Source: Siphonodentalium dalli
Taxonomy: Eukaryota; Mollusca; Scaphopoda; Gadilida; Siphonodentaliidae
DNA length: 64,000 nucleotides
Direction of reading: 5' to 3'
NCBI GenBank assembly: GCA_032622095.1
Contig: CP136061.1
Coordinates: 36,151,797-36,215,796, forward strand
The notes under the pieces are model-generated. The model was not told where the DNA came from. It searched no databases and saw only the letters and a list, made by a program, of their open reading frames with translations. The position numbers and the translations under genes are program-made. This document shows, piece after piece, positions 1 to 11,042 of this stretch. Numbering within the stretch: the first letter of the stretch is position 1; every line of letters begins with the position of its first letter.

Positions 1-2092
1 TGTGGTTATGCATACATAGGGAATTGTTCAACTAAAATGGCCTATTATAACCCACGCACGACTTACGCACAATTTTTGAACAGTTGGACACGTTTACGTG
101 AACTATTTTGTGAATTTAGAATTTAGATGGACTAGTGGATGCACTAAACGAATCCACAAAGATAGCCTCGTGGCTGCTATGGTTATACCTACGTTTGCGA
201 TTTATCAACGGAAAATTACATTTTTTTCATTATTTTGACCCCACGCACGACTTACGCCCAATTTTTTAACCGTTGGACGGGCGTGTGACCTATTTTGTGA
301 TTTCTATGTGGACTAGTGGCGGCACAAGAAGAATCCACAAGGATAGTCCCGTGGCTGATGTGGTTATGCATACATAAGGAATTTAGCAACGAAAAATGGC
401 CTATTTTACCCCACGCACGACTTACGCCCAATTTTTTAACAGCTGGACAGGTTTATGTGACCTTGTTTGTGATTTCTAGATGGACTTGTGGTGGCAAAAT
501 AAGAATCCACAAGGATAGCTCCGTGGCTGTTGTGGTTATGACTACGCAGGCGATTTACCAATTAAAAATTACCTTTATTTCATTATGTTCACCCCTCGCA
601 CTACTTGCGCCCAATTTTTGAACATCTGGACTGGAGTATGTGACATAGTTTGTCATTTCTAGATTGAACTAGTGGCGGCACAAGAATAATCCTAAAGGAT
701 AGCCCCGTAGCTGCTGTGGTTATGCATACATAGGGAACTTAGCAAGAAAATTGGCTATTTTTACACCACGCACGATTTATGCCCAATTTTTGAACAGCTG
801 GAAGGGTGTATTTGACCTAATTTGTGATTTCCAAATGGACTGGTATCGGCACAAGAAGAATCCATAAGGATAGCCCCGTGGCTGCTGTGGTTATGCATAC
901 ATAGGGCATTTAGCAACGAAAAAAATGCCTATTTTACCCCACTCACGACTTACGCCCGATTTTATAACAGATAGACTGGTCTATGTGACCTGTTTTGTGA
1001 TTTCCAGATGGATAAGTGGCGACACAAAACGAGCCTACAAGGATAGCCTCGTGGCTGCTATGGTTATGCATATGGAGGCCATTTAGCAACGAAAAATGAC
1101 CTTTTTTTCAATATTTTGACCCCACGCATTACTTACGCCCAATTTCTGAACATCTGGAGGCGTGTATGTGACCTAGTTTGTGATTTCTAGATGGAATAGT
1201 AGCGGCACAAGAAGAAACAAAAAGGATAGCCCCGTAGCTGATGTGGTTATGCATACATGAGCATACATGGGGAATTTACATGTAGAAACGAAAAAGGCGT
1301 ATTTTTACCCCACGCACGACTTACGCCCAATTTTTGAACAGCTGAACGTGCGTATGAGAACTATTTTGTGATTTCTAGATGGACTAGTGGCGGTTCAAGA
1401 AAAATCCACAAGGATAGCACCGTGGCTGATGTGGTTATGCATACATAGGGAATTTGGCAACGAAAAATGGCATATTTTACCCCGCGCACGACTTACATGT
1501 ACGCCCAATTTTTGAACAGCTAAACAGTTTCTGATTTTTAGATGGAGTAGTGGCGGCACAGAACGAATCCAGATGGATAGCCTCGTGGCTGCTATGGTTA
1601 TGCCTACGTAGGAGATTTAGCAATTAAAAATGAATTTGTTTTTCATTATTTTGACCACACGCACTACTGGCGCTCAATTTATGAACAGCTGAACTGGAGT
1701 ATGTGACCTAATTTGCGATTTATAGATGAACTAGTGGTGTCACAATAAGAATCCAAAAGGATAGTCCCGTAACTGCTGTGGTTATGCATACATAGGGAAT
1801 TTAGCAAGAAAATGGCCTATTTTTACACCATGCACGCACGACATATGCGCAATTTTTGAACAGCTAGAAGGGCGTATGTGACCTAGTTTGTGATTTCCAA
1901 ATGAAATAGTGGCGGCAAAAGTAGAATCCAAAAGGATAGTCCCGTAGCTGCTGTGGTTATGCATACACAGGGAATTTAGCAAGGAAAATGTCATATTTTT
2001 GCACCACGCACGACTTACGCCCAATTTTTGAACAGCTGGACAAAAGGATAGCCCCGTAGCTGCTGCGGTTATGCATACATAGGCGATTTAGT
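1..2092. repeat. satellite array, unit about 178 bp
   Basis: About twelve copies of a unit recur. Anchor words such as GGTTATGCATACATAGG appear near 4, 181, 361, 534, 718, 889, 1061, 1242, 1434, 1599, 1780, 1959 and 2070, so spacing is mostly 165-190 bp. Two variants are visible: one continues with ATTTAGCAACGAAAAATGG, the other with TTTCATTATTTTGACC. The last copy is truncated. Short open frames inside are by-products of the repeat. The array runs off the left edge. Confidence 0.9.
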
Positions 2093-2530
2093 AACTATCA
2101 TTATTATAGTTTGAGAACTGGGAACTAGCAACTGGGAACAAGTAACGGAATTCATGGAGCTAAAGTTTTGACGATTTTGGGTGATGCAATTGGTCAAGAA
2201 GATACGACATTACAGTATGGAGAAATTTTGCACACATGGACATAAAAACAAAATTGCACAGAATTTATCGTGGGGACTGTGGCGCGAATACACGGTTCGT
2301 GGGCATCAAACAAAAGAAAATTCCAACGACACCAATATCTCATTTTACCTCCAAAATGGACTTACAACATTATAGTTCTCAGGCAACGCAATCCCCAAAA
2401 ACAATAAAATTGCACTTTCTCGAAACCCATGCGGTACACAATGTAGTTGATGGTGTAGAATCGGGCAATTTTAAGAACTCCATTTGAACTCCAAGTAGAA
2501 AAAATATTAGCTGGGCTAAAATCTTGGAGG
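2093..2530. other. non-coding; start of a duplicated flank
   Basis: No gene is seen. From about 2495 (CCAAGTAGAAAAAATATT) to 2530 the sequence matches 17063-17106, the region downstream of gene 2. The lectin-gene duplication therefore extends at least this far, and the homology resumes after the element at 2531-3628. Confidence 0.6.
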
Positions 2531-3628
2531 TAGAGACGTGGCGACAGGGGGGGGGTTTGGGGTGTCTCACCCCCCCCCCCAACTTTGGTCAAAATTGTCA
2601 ACAGTTGGAAATTTCATACCTGCCAATACATTAGTTGGAAATTTCACACCAACAGTATGTTGAAAATGTTCTTGTAGTTTGATTTTCAAACAATTTCTTG
2701 GGGGGAATTAATTGTTTTTGGACCAATATTTGCAAATGTTCTTATTTTTGGTAAAATGTTTGGACTGAAATAGTCATCAGTTGGAAATTTTCCAACCTCA
2801 GGGGGGTGTCAGGTTGGAAATTTCCAACAGTTGGAAAGCTTGTGTCCTGGTCCCTCCGCCATGGCCAGTCAAAAACTGCTAGTTAATTTAAGAAAACAAT
2901 ATTATCATACATTTGGTCAACATTGTCATTGGAATTGTCATCAGTTGTAAATTTTCCAACCTAAGTGGAGTGTTAGGTTGGAAATTTCCAACTCTAGGAG
3001 GGCTTGAGGCTAGTCTAGATGCTAGGATTTTGCGATTTTCTTGTTCAGATTACAAAATTTTCCCACACTGGGCCGAACCATGGTCGGCCCGGTGTGTCAT
3101 TGTGTCTCCGCTGTGGCCAATACAAAAATGCTAATAAGTTTAACAATATTTTACTATATTTGGTCAAATTTGTGGACTGAAATGGTCATCAGTTGGAGAA
3201 TTTTCCAACCTGAGGGGGAGTATGAGGTTTGAAATTTCCAACACTATAGGAAAGCTTCAGTTGAGGCCAGTCTAGATGCTAGGATTTGCGATTTTCTTGT
3301 TTCAAATTTCAAAATTTTCTCACATCGGGCCGAACAGCCATGGTAAGTCTGGTGTGTCGTGGTCTGTTGCCCGTAGCCGTGTGCTTTTGTATGGAGTTAA
3401 ATATGTAAAATATCTGAATGTTCTCATACCGGGAATATAGAACCATGGTTTATGGAGATATGGGATATTAGGCCTAAGAGCACTGAGATACAGGGGGGGG
3501 GGGGGTGCAAATGGAATTATGCAAAACTTGTGTTCGGTCTGATTCTGATTCAAGGGGGGGGGGGGGGTGCAGTTGGAATTTCCCATGGTGGACACCCCCC
3601 GAACGGAAACCCTCTAGCCACGTCCCTG
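2531..3628. mobile_element. hAT-like non-autonomous transposon
   Basis: The left end reads TAGAGACGTGGCGAC and the right end, reverse-complemented, CAGGGACGTGGCTA, an inverted repeat with the CAGGG start common in hAT elements. It is flanked by CTTGGAGG (2523-2530) and CTTGGAGA (3629-3636), an 8-bp target duplication with one mismatch, as expected for hAT. The paralogous locus at 17096-17110 reads ATTGGAGGTGGTATG without the insert, a natural empty site. The interior has repeated TTGGAAATTTCCAAC palindromes and G or C runs, and no transposase. A relative lies at 62510-63146. Confidence 0.75.
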
Positions 3629-3791
3629 CTTGGAGATGGTATGATTACATGATTGTATCACCACTTCTAGCAGGAACCGGTTAGTGATTATCCTCCTCTG
3701 GCTCTGTCATGTTTCACTTCAATATGTATGCGGGAACTGTGAACATATATACGGTGGATCCTCCATTGAAAGATGATTATATTTCCATATC
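3629..3791 (-). other. 3' flank / probable 3' UTR of lectin gene 1
   Basis: This stretch is conserved at 17107-17255 and 49440-49574, directly after the stop codons of the other two lectin last exons. Shared words include GGATCCTCCATTGA. No AATAAA signal was found close by. Confidence 0.5.
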
Positions 3792-4015
3792 TTACAAGTC
3801 AATTTGACAGATAAATTCAAAGACGTACGAACAAGGTCGGTCATTGAACTTCATTTCCTTTGAACGGAATAGTTCGACGCAGTTTTCCCCGCTACTGCTG
3901 GGTTCACCACTGCCCCAATATTGGAAGGTCATCGACGATCCATCGCTGTACGTCCATGTCCCTAGGTGTCCCAACTCTGATCCGTCCACATAGAAGTCAC
4001 CTTTTCCACTGTATG
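3792..4015 (-). CDS. lectin gene 1 exon 4 (C-terminal half of CTLD)
   Basis: The acceptor TTTACAG precedes 4015, the exon enters in phase 1, and it ends with TAA at 3792-3794. It encodes residues 190-263, including WTYSDGS (the WIG-region equivalent), GEPSSSGENC, KFNDR (equivalent of the WND calcium ligand pair) and the closing FICQ. The exon is 224 bp, the same as in both other copies. Confidence 0.85.
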
Positions 4016-7000
4016 CTGTAAATGGCAAATATTACAATATAGATATATGGATTGAACAAAGTCAACGGCACACAATAACATATATATATGTGATGTGAAC
4101 ATCAGTCCAATGGTAGTTGAACTGTATTATATCAATAAGATCATCACAACTCCCGCAGGACATCCAATGTCACATGCACAGGTAATATGAACTGACTTAC
4201 ACCAGGCTCATATATAATGCCATGAATATCTGCTATGGCGTCGCCAAAACCAAAACCTGGGAACTATTTATAGTTCTGACAGGGATGTTTATAAAATCGA
4301 AAACAATAATGAATATATTATATTTCTTAGTTAACATCTGTTCGTGTATTTCACAGTAGATGAATTTTCCGGCTCGATATTGCATGATTTTTATGACCTG
4401 TTGTGTCGATTGTGACTTACAATCATGGACTTTATCCCGGGTAATCAATTCAAAATAAAAAATTGCGGGATGTAGACTTATAAAGATTACAAAAGTGATG
4501 CAATATCGATCTGGGACCATCACTTATTGTGAAATAAATTAAGGATAAGAATGAACAAACAAATATATCAATTTTTCAATAGCATACAGTTCCAGGTCAG
4601 AACGTCAAAAAGGGTCGAACATGATCTCTACGGGTGTAAATCGAGACACGATTCATTGTGTAATCACACCCGACTTCATGCTTCTCGTCGCCTTAGTAAA
4701 CGTCCCCGGCAAACGGGGACTCGAACATGATGTGTCAGTATTTAATAAGACCATGTGTACTGGTAACTTACCGGGTTCCGCTAGCACGCCCACCATCATG
4801 GTCCATATATCGATGTTTCTGACCCTCAGTAGATGCCCTCCGTCTGCAGCGCATGACGATTGTCCTGTAAAGTAATGCCCGTGCCCGACTCTAAAGCAGA
4901 TGTTTTTCCCGCCAGCATTTTCAATTCTGTAGTGAATTGGACAATCTGCAACCAATCAAACAGTGACGTGGACGAAGAGTCTCTATTGGGGTGTCGAACT
5001 TAAAATTTACAAATCCGCCCCTTTCAAACGAAACCAAGATTTACAATTTCATGAAATTTCCATTTTCACCCCTTTCGTAGAATTTTCCACATGCTTCCTC
5101 AACATTTCAAACTGTTTGAATGCACTGCATCTGAAGTTTGCTGCGATAATAAGAACTTTCTATATCAGGTAATTGGGGGGGGGGGGTCAAAATAAGTAAA
5201 TAAGTTAGTAAACTCGAAGTGAGATCCACACGCAAGGACATACGTTCCTACATTTGGAGTACATTATAAATAAATAATATTTATAATATTTATAAATTTA
5301 TAATATTATAAATATATAATATTTATATACACAGTACTCACATCGTTGGCAATACGTCCCAGCATACCTCGGTCCCGAAGGGCACATGCATGTCGAGTCA
5401 GCAAGCAAAGTTCCATTGTTGAGACAAGATATCTGAAATGACACGTACTCAGCATAATAATATATCGACTCCAGGTTTCAGGCTGGTCAGACAATTATTT
5501 TGGCCATTATCAAGATGAGAAATTGACACCATACGTGTACACCAATGAGTTGCTCAACACAGCAAAATAGAGATTACATGGTATAACCAACATAAATATG
5601 TACTGAAAAATCATTGTGCGGTATCGAACAAACGAATATTTTATTATAGTTATATGTGTAGAGTGTGTTAATGTGTGTAAAACGTATGACATACATGTGA
5701 TAACAATGTTAAATAATAAAAAAAAGAACACACCCGGCCAGTAAGGCCTATAAGTCACTTTAAACACAGTAATAAAGAGAACTTCTGTGTACATTCATGG
5801 AACAGAAAATGTTTTTCTAAGAAGTTGTTGTCTTTTGTAATAAGCCCCGTGGAGAAATTTAACTGCTTGAAGAGGATGCAGATTCATTAGCCGAATAAGC
5901 ACACCGACCAGATTCAATCGAGATGTATGACGTCAGATCTCATTACAGGTGTTTATTAGTTTCACAGTTAAGGAGAAATTCTTTTCATCTTCAACGTGGC
6001 CAGCATTACATACAGAACACAATCTCTTATCGGAATATTCAACATTATACATCGAGGTATCAATGTTCAGGGGAGAAGACCACAGCGAAATTGTTCCATT
6101 ATCGATATTTCTGCTTTACTGATACATCAGCCTGTTGTCTCGAAAACCCACACATTATCTGCTTACAATAGAACTAATTTTAGGTAGATAATCTGCTCAG
6201 AATCGCCTAATTTTGAGTAGGTCTCCTCGCATATATAAGAGAATGCAATTTTTTATCATTTTTTTTAAATAAATGTTTAGGACATAAAATAAAAAAACAT
6301 CCATTACCCTGCAGGGAGCCCACACATATATAGAAGCATATAGAAGAGTGTCGTCTGCTCATGTTTGTCTGGGGCTCTGTATGGGTGAAATTATAAAATT
6401 GTTAAAGAAAAAATTATTAAAATTGTAAAAAATTGTTAGGCCAATGCATTCTCTTATATATGCGAGGCGACCTATGGTCGACTCGCATATATAAGAGAAT
6501 GCATTGGCACAGGGTAAAAAAAATCCCGACTTACGACTGGATTTGATATGGCGGGTCACATATATGGAAGTTGTAATCCACCGTCCAAACTAGCAAGAAA
6601 AACGTTGTGATATGACCTTTTACGGGAAATATGACATCGTGATTGCTACTGTTGTGAATATTTATTTATAATAAACTAATTTGGATAACTAAATCGGCTT
6701 TGATGAAATTACGTTGTTGTTGTTGTAACTGGATGATACAATGTATGGGATCCATCGAATCGGATTGTAATAAAAGGTAGTTTGGTGGAGAGAACCATGG
6801 AAGCTGATATAATTTTGTTTCATTTTATTCTGATTTATTTAGTTTTGGCGGGTCGGTTCCAAAAGTTTACCCCGGAAAAAATAATGTTGCGGTCAATGTA
6901 TTTTTTCAACTCTGTGTCTGCAATGTTTTTTCAAGAACCCCCTGCGAACCTTCGAATTATTCTGTATGCATTATTGGAACAGTATTTGTTGTCTAAATAG

Positions 7001-7352
7001 AACGTCGAACATCTGACATAGACAAGCATAAAGTCCCGTTAGAACTGACCTTTTGCAGTGACACCGATCCTTCCTCCGCCTGCAGATCCGTATCATGGTC
7101 ATCGAACCATTTCGTTGACATTCTGCATTCAATATTGGAATACGACGCGGAACCACACGTTTCCATGGATGCACACGCTCTCCCGCATTTAACAATATTT
7201 CCAACTGTCACCGATTCTAAGTATCCTTCATCGGAGATTAAAATGCTCCGTCCTGTTGACGTTCTATAGCATACGAGTGATGATGTGGCAGTACTTCTGA
7301 TCACCATGACAATTGAACACGAAACTAGTTTCAACACTAAGCGAATGTTCAT
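3792..7352 (-). CDS. lectin gene 1: secreted PAN-EGF-C-type lectin protein (join of 4 exons)
   Basis: Joining 7050-7352, 5342-5432, 4772-4945 and 3792-4015 gives one open frame of 263 aa with consistent phases (0, 1, 1). Predicted order: signal peptide (1-22); PAN/apple-like domain with C56, C60, C66, C76; four-cysteine EGF-like module (about 102-131); CTLD (132-263). It probably acts as an extracellular recognition or lectin-like protein. CTLD cysteines are seen at the N-terminal CP, in NICF, SSCAADGG, ENC, RPC and the final FIC. The calcium-site triplet EPN of mannose-type CTLDs is EPS here (227-229), so calcium-dependent sugar binding may be lost or changed. Introns are about 756, 396 and 1617 bp. 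Gene 2 is a paralogue. Transcription is not shown by sequence alone. Confidence 0.8.
4772..4945 (-). CDS. lectin gene 1 exon 3 (N-terminal half of CTLD)
   Basis: It is bounded by TTGCAG before 4945 and the donor GTAAGT after 4772. The 174-bp exon encodes residues 132-189, beginning with YCPIHYR and holding NICFRV and SSCAADGGHLL, the first CTLD cysteines and the conserved GG.L. The split first codon joins exon 2 without a stop. Confidence 0.85.
5167..5335. repeat. G run and AT-rich low-complexity tract in intron 1 of lectin gene 1
   Basis: A G run at about 5176-5187 is shared with gene 2 (18957-18971). From 5265 to 5335 the sequence is almost pure A/T with TATAATATTTATAA words, absent from gene 2. 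Confidence 0.7.
5342..5432 (-). CDS. lectin gene 1 exon 2 (EGF-like module)
   Basis: The acceptor is ATTTCAG before 5432 and the donor GTGAGT after 5342; the exon is 91 bp. It encodes ISCLNNGTLLADSTC and then MCPSGPRYAGTYCQR, a short EGF-like module with four cysteines and the C.C..G...G..C signature. The NGGxC cysteine is absent, giving a reduced EGF form. Confidence 0.8.
6226..6558. mobile_element. MITE of the TGACCCGCC family, left end missing
   Basis: The right terminal repeat ends GGCGGGTCA at 6558, preceded by AATCCCGACTTACGACTGG. The interior matches the complete copy at 40081-40523, but the left terminal repeat is lost. A perfect hairpin sits at 6440-6508: GCCAATGCATTCTCTTATAT, then ATGCGAG, a short GACC/GGTC turn, and the reverse complement. 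The element abuts the edge of the segment shared with 31823-33886. Confidence 0.75.
7050..7352 (-). CDS. lectin gene 1 exon 1 (signal peptide and PAN/apple-like domain)
   Basis: The ATG at 7350-7352 starts 101 codons. Residues 1-22 form a basic-hydrophobic signal peptide. The rest resembles a PAN/apple domain: VKCGRACASMETC followed by SASYSNIEC. There is an extra cysteine, C28, not found in gene 2. The exon ends ...LQK at the donor GTCAGT, weaker than the GTAAGT of gene 2. A TATA-like ATAAAATATA lies about 45 bp upstream of the ATG in gene 1 only; its role is unproven. Confidence 0.8.
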
Positions 7353-7782
7353 TTTTGCAGCAACTTGATGATGGATGCGTTATATTTTATGCTAACTCAA
7401 CAGTACAAATTCTGAAAATGTCATATGCTGCGTCACTGTCAGTTGCTATATGTGTTGGCGGAAGGAACGTATTCCCAATCAAACTCGAGGACTTCCAACT
7501 CATCAATTTGAACGTTTGTCTGATTGGCTGTAATTGCCAGTAATGTTCCACAGAGTTTACTGAAACTAAGCACAACATACCCAAGTCATGCATGATCAAA
7601 TGAAATCGAATGTTTCAAGATTAATATTTTATGAACATCGCAATTAATCGATTCGGAATTGTTCTCATCGAATTATAAAAAAAATTCATTACTCGCTTCG
7701 ACGAGTATTTAAGCTGCAGCGTACAATACATCTCAATAATAAGATACATATAATGCACCCCTCCTGACACATATGGTGACTC

Positions 7783-7945
7783 AGTCGGTAGGTGCATAGC
7801 TCATTTGCTTAGGCAGGCAATCCAACCAGAAACAGCGAAGCCCTAAGACCACATGACTCGTGTATCTGGACAACTTTATCAGCTGCTTATTGTGGGTTGA
7901 TGGTTTCTAAGAGTAGCGGATTGATCTCCCAGTGATGATGATGGT
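7783..7945 (+). repeat. possible tRNA-derived SINE remnant
   Basis: GACTCAGTCGGTAGGTGCA resembles a tRNA D-arm / A box. GGATTGATCTCCC about 130 bp later loosely resembles a B box, but the spacing exceeds that of a tRNA. The same sequence is at 33222-33385 because both lie in the duplicated block. Weak evidence. Confidence 0.25.
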
Positions 7946-8388
7946 GGCCATATTTTAGTGTGACCAACTGAATACAAAAAGTATAAATGCAGGCCGTAAC
8001 AGGATAAGAACTAGACTCGTCCCTGACTCATATGTGAAACACTGCGACGCTATCGCTGTCACGTGCCCTCCCATAATAACGACACCCAAAGCAGAGCGAC
8101 GGCAAGGTTTATAGTCTGGGGACCAGTCAAGGTAAGAACACGAAGTTGTGTAGGGGCACATGGTATCGGAGCAAAAGTATCGACATTGTCAAAGCCCCGC
8201 TCCCCTGGCGTTCAGCTGCTGATGAAAGTTGATGACGGCTCTGATCGGGAGTTGTGAATATGATGTGATGAATATAATGTGATGAATATGATGTATTGCT
8301 GAATATGTTCTGGCTTTGTCTGGACTCGGGAGTATGATGTCCTAGTACTCTTGAGTGAAATTGTACTATACGGGCACCGTAATCCACA

Positions 8389-8619
8389 TTAACCATTTCA
8401 TGACTGGAGCCGCGGTGGTGCAACAATACAGATCCTGTGCCAGTGAATTATCTTGAGCAATAATAGGCTAGCATATATAATATAATGCATGGGCTTACAA
8501 GGGCGTGGCAAATATTGTTAAGCCAATGTATCATCTTATATATGCGAGGCTCCCTATGGGCGACGCGCATATAATATATGAGAATGCATTGGCACAGGCT
8601 CCAGTCATGGGAGGGTTAA
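8389..8619. mobile_element. piggyBac-like MITE, family A (with hairpin)
   Basis: The ends are TTAACCATTTCATGACTGGAG and a right end reading CTCCAGTCATGGGAGGGTTAA. TTAA plus CCC/GGG termini is the piggyBac signature. A degenerate hairpin of the shared core is at 8522-8593. The truncated copy at 33691-33886 is at the same place in the duplicated block, so this insertion predates the duplication. Confidence 0.75.
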
Positions 8620-8736
8620 ATTATATAAAGTACATTGAAAGTATGGCCGTGCATATGGATATAGTCTCGCAATGTAGGATTTACAGATTTACGTGATCCG
8701 GCCTGAGAATGGAACGAATGATTGGACTATGCATGC

Positions 8737-9086
8737 TTAACCCTTTACCCAACAGAACGCCCCTGTGCCAATGCATTCTCTTATATATGCGAGTCGACCA
8801 TAGGTCGCCTCGCATATATAAGAGAATGCATTGGCTTAACACATTACAAATTATAAAATTGTTAAAGAATGTATTCTCTTATATATGCGAGGCGACCTAT
8901 GGTCGACTCGCATATATAAGAGAATGCATTGGCACAGGGCATAACTGTCACTATCACAATGTGGTCAAGGAGCCGGTTTCAATGATATCCATATTTGTAT
9001 GGTTCTATTGAGACAGACCGAAGACATTTTAGGCTGTTGAAGCTTTATTTGGCCGGCTTTGGCCGGTTTGTTGGGTAAAGGGTTAA
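8737..9086. mobile_element. piggyBac-like MITE, family B (two hairpins)
   Basis: The termini are TTAACCCTTTACCCAACAGA and, at the right, TTGTTGGGTAAAGGGTTAA, differing from family A after CCCTTT. Two copies of the shared hairpin are inside, at 8767-8835 and 8870-8933, in opposite orientation and nearly perfect. No ORF. Confidence 0.8.
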
Positions 9087-9162
9087 TCTCTCGGTGAAAT
9101 TAACCTGCACCAATCATCCGCCAATAAAAGAAGCTCCAGTTCGCGATAAGGCCTAGTGGTTT

Positions 9163-9298
9163 TTAACGCTTCCACGACTGGAGCTTCCTGGAATTTTGCG
9201 AGGGTCTCTATATATGGGAGACTCTCATATGTAAGAGAATGCACTGACACGGTATCTTTAATGCTGCACCAGCGCAGCTCCCGTCATGAAAGGGTTAA
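9163..9298. mobile_element. piggyBac-like MITE, family A, short copy
   Basis: It is read in the opposite orientation, ending GCAGCTCCCGTCATGAAAGG then GTTAA. The left end is TTAACGCTTCCACGACTGGA. A partial hairpin remains (9197-9251). Confidence 0.65.
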
Positions 9299-9458
9299 TC
9301 TCCTAATAAAATAACCTTCAAATGTATCAATCATCCACCAATAAAGGAAACAGCAGTTGGCGATAAGGCCTAGTGGGTTTTAAAGATGTCTGTCCGATTT
9401 GATACCACATTAGTCAACATTTTCTACATAGCAAATAATGTGGGGATCCAGATAAGCT

Positions 9459-10047
9459 TAGTTGGTGAACTTGGTTCTACAAACTGTCCCACTGGCGGAA
9501 CCAACAGAGTTGGTTCATCACAGTCGAGGAACCAATTGGTTCTTTACCCATTTATTGAAGAACCAAACAAATAACCAATTGGTTCTTGGTCGACGAAGAA
9601 CCAAATGGTTGACGAAGAACCAAATAAGAAATATTTTTTGAAATCACTGAAGAACCAAATGAAGAACCAAAATTGTTACCAAGAACCAACATTTTGGTTC
9701 TACAACTGTGTTACAATTACTACAATTACCAAACTGTCCCAGTGGCGGAACCAACCAAGCTATTTGGTACTTCACAAGAACCAGTTGGTTCCCCATAAAT
9801 GTTCTTGGTTCACGAAGAACTAAATCATTTTGATAAATTTTCCGGGGCAATTCCAAGAACCAAAAAGACCAATTTGGTTCTCCGCAAAGAACCCATCTGG
9901 TTCTTCGGGAATAACCAGATGGGCTTCTCATGGAGAACCAAATCGGACCCTAACGAAGAACCGATTTGGTTCTTCGCGAAGAATCATATCGGTTTTCCGT
10001 CAATAATCTATCTGGTTCTTCGCAGAGAACCGATTTCTTTTTTCGTA
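9459..10047. repeat. quasi-palindromic minisatellite of GAACCAA/TTGGTTC
   Basis: The words AAGAACCAAAT, GAACCAATTGGTTC and TTGGTTCTTCG alternate roughly every 15-35 bp on both strands. The whole tract can fold as many small hairpins. Open frames rich in NQ/EPN across it are artefacts of the repeat. Confidence 0.85.
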
Positions 10048-10188
10048 AGGGACAAATGCAAATTAATCCATATCTAAGAATTTCCCTCCTCAAAAGCTAG
10101 CAAACAGTTCGGAAAACCCAAACGAGTCAATCATTTTATGTTTGGTATAAATTAAATTGTTATCAAAAATATATCAAGAAAGATATTT

Positions 10189-10275
10189 AACAAAACTATG
10201 GGAAACATAACAAAACTATGGGAAACATAACAAAACTATGGGAAACATAACAAAACTATGGGAAACATAACAAAA
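10189..10275. repeat. 20-bp tandem repeat, about 4 copies
   Basis: The unit ACAAAACTATGGGAAACATA is repeated without visible change. Confidence 0.95.
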
Positions 10276-10380
10276 ATTGCCTACAATCACTGATGTTTTT
10301 GGTTCTTTGGAATTGAAAAAACCAAGAGACACGTCTGAAGAACTAAAATTGGACAAACATAATTTTTACAACTAAACTTC

Positions 10381-11042
10381 AATCATCATCGTCGTCGTAG
10401 TCATCATCGTCATCATCGCTGTCGTCGTCGTAGTCATCAACATTGTCATCACCATCGCTGTCGTCGTAGTCATCATCATCGATGTCCTCGTAATCATCAT
10501 TGTCGAGTCGCAGTCACCATCATCTTTATCGTCGTCGTAGTCATCATCATTTGTATCGTCGTAGTCATCATCATAATCGATGTCGTAGAAGTCATCATCA
10601 TCATCATCGCTGTCGTCATCGTTGTAATCACCATCGTCGATGTCGTCGTCGTGCCATCATCATCGCTGCCGTTGTCGTAGTTATCATCATCATTGTCGTC
10701 GTCATCATCATCATCATCGACGTCGTCGTCGTGGTCGTCATTATCATCGCTGTCGTCGCGGTCATCACCATCATCGCTGTCGTCGTATTCATCTAATTAT
10801 GATTGCAGTCGTTAGTAATCACCATTATTGCTGTCGCTGTCGTAGTCATCATCATCGTTGTCGTGGTCATCATTATCATCACTGTTGTCGTCGTGGTCAT
10901 CATCATCATTGCTGTCGTCGTCGTGGTCGTCATCATTGCTGTCATCGTCAAAGTAATAAATAGATGATGTTGTTGACGATAACGACGAAAACGAGGACGG
11001 CTTTAATGCGTGCGGATGGTGAAGATGATAGCGATGATGGTG
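10381..11042. repeat. compound trinucleotide array (CAT/CGT), switching strand at its end
   Basis: CATCATCGTCGTCGTAGT-type triplets fill 10381-10962. From about 10965 the complementary GAT/GAC triplets appear (GATGATGTTGTTGACGATAA), so the array ends in inverted orientation. His- or Asp-rich open frames here are repeat artefacts. Confidence 0.9.

Larger units (their letters stand above)
6559..8388. repeat. segmental duplication, copy 1 (exon 1 and flanks)
   Basis: The sequence is collinear with about 31955-33690, through exon 1 of both lectin genes and the upstream flank. Copy 1 carries about 120 extra bp around 8000-8130, between short repeats (GGATAAGAAC / GGTAAGAACAC). No other gene is visible in the part upstream of exon 1. 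Confidence 0.8.

Noticed and set aside
316-621. 101-aa frame in the satellite
   Set aside because: It lies wholly within the repeat and recurs only in broken form in other units; no domain.
5306-5494. 62-aa frame overlapping EGF exon 2 (also at 18941-19228)
   Set aside because: Shadow frame; the spliced frame with conserved cysteines is the adjacent one.
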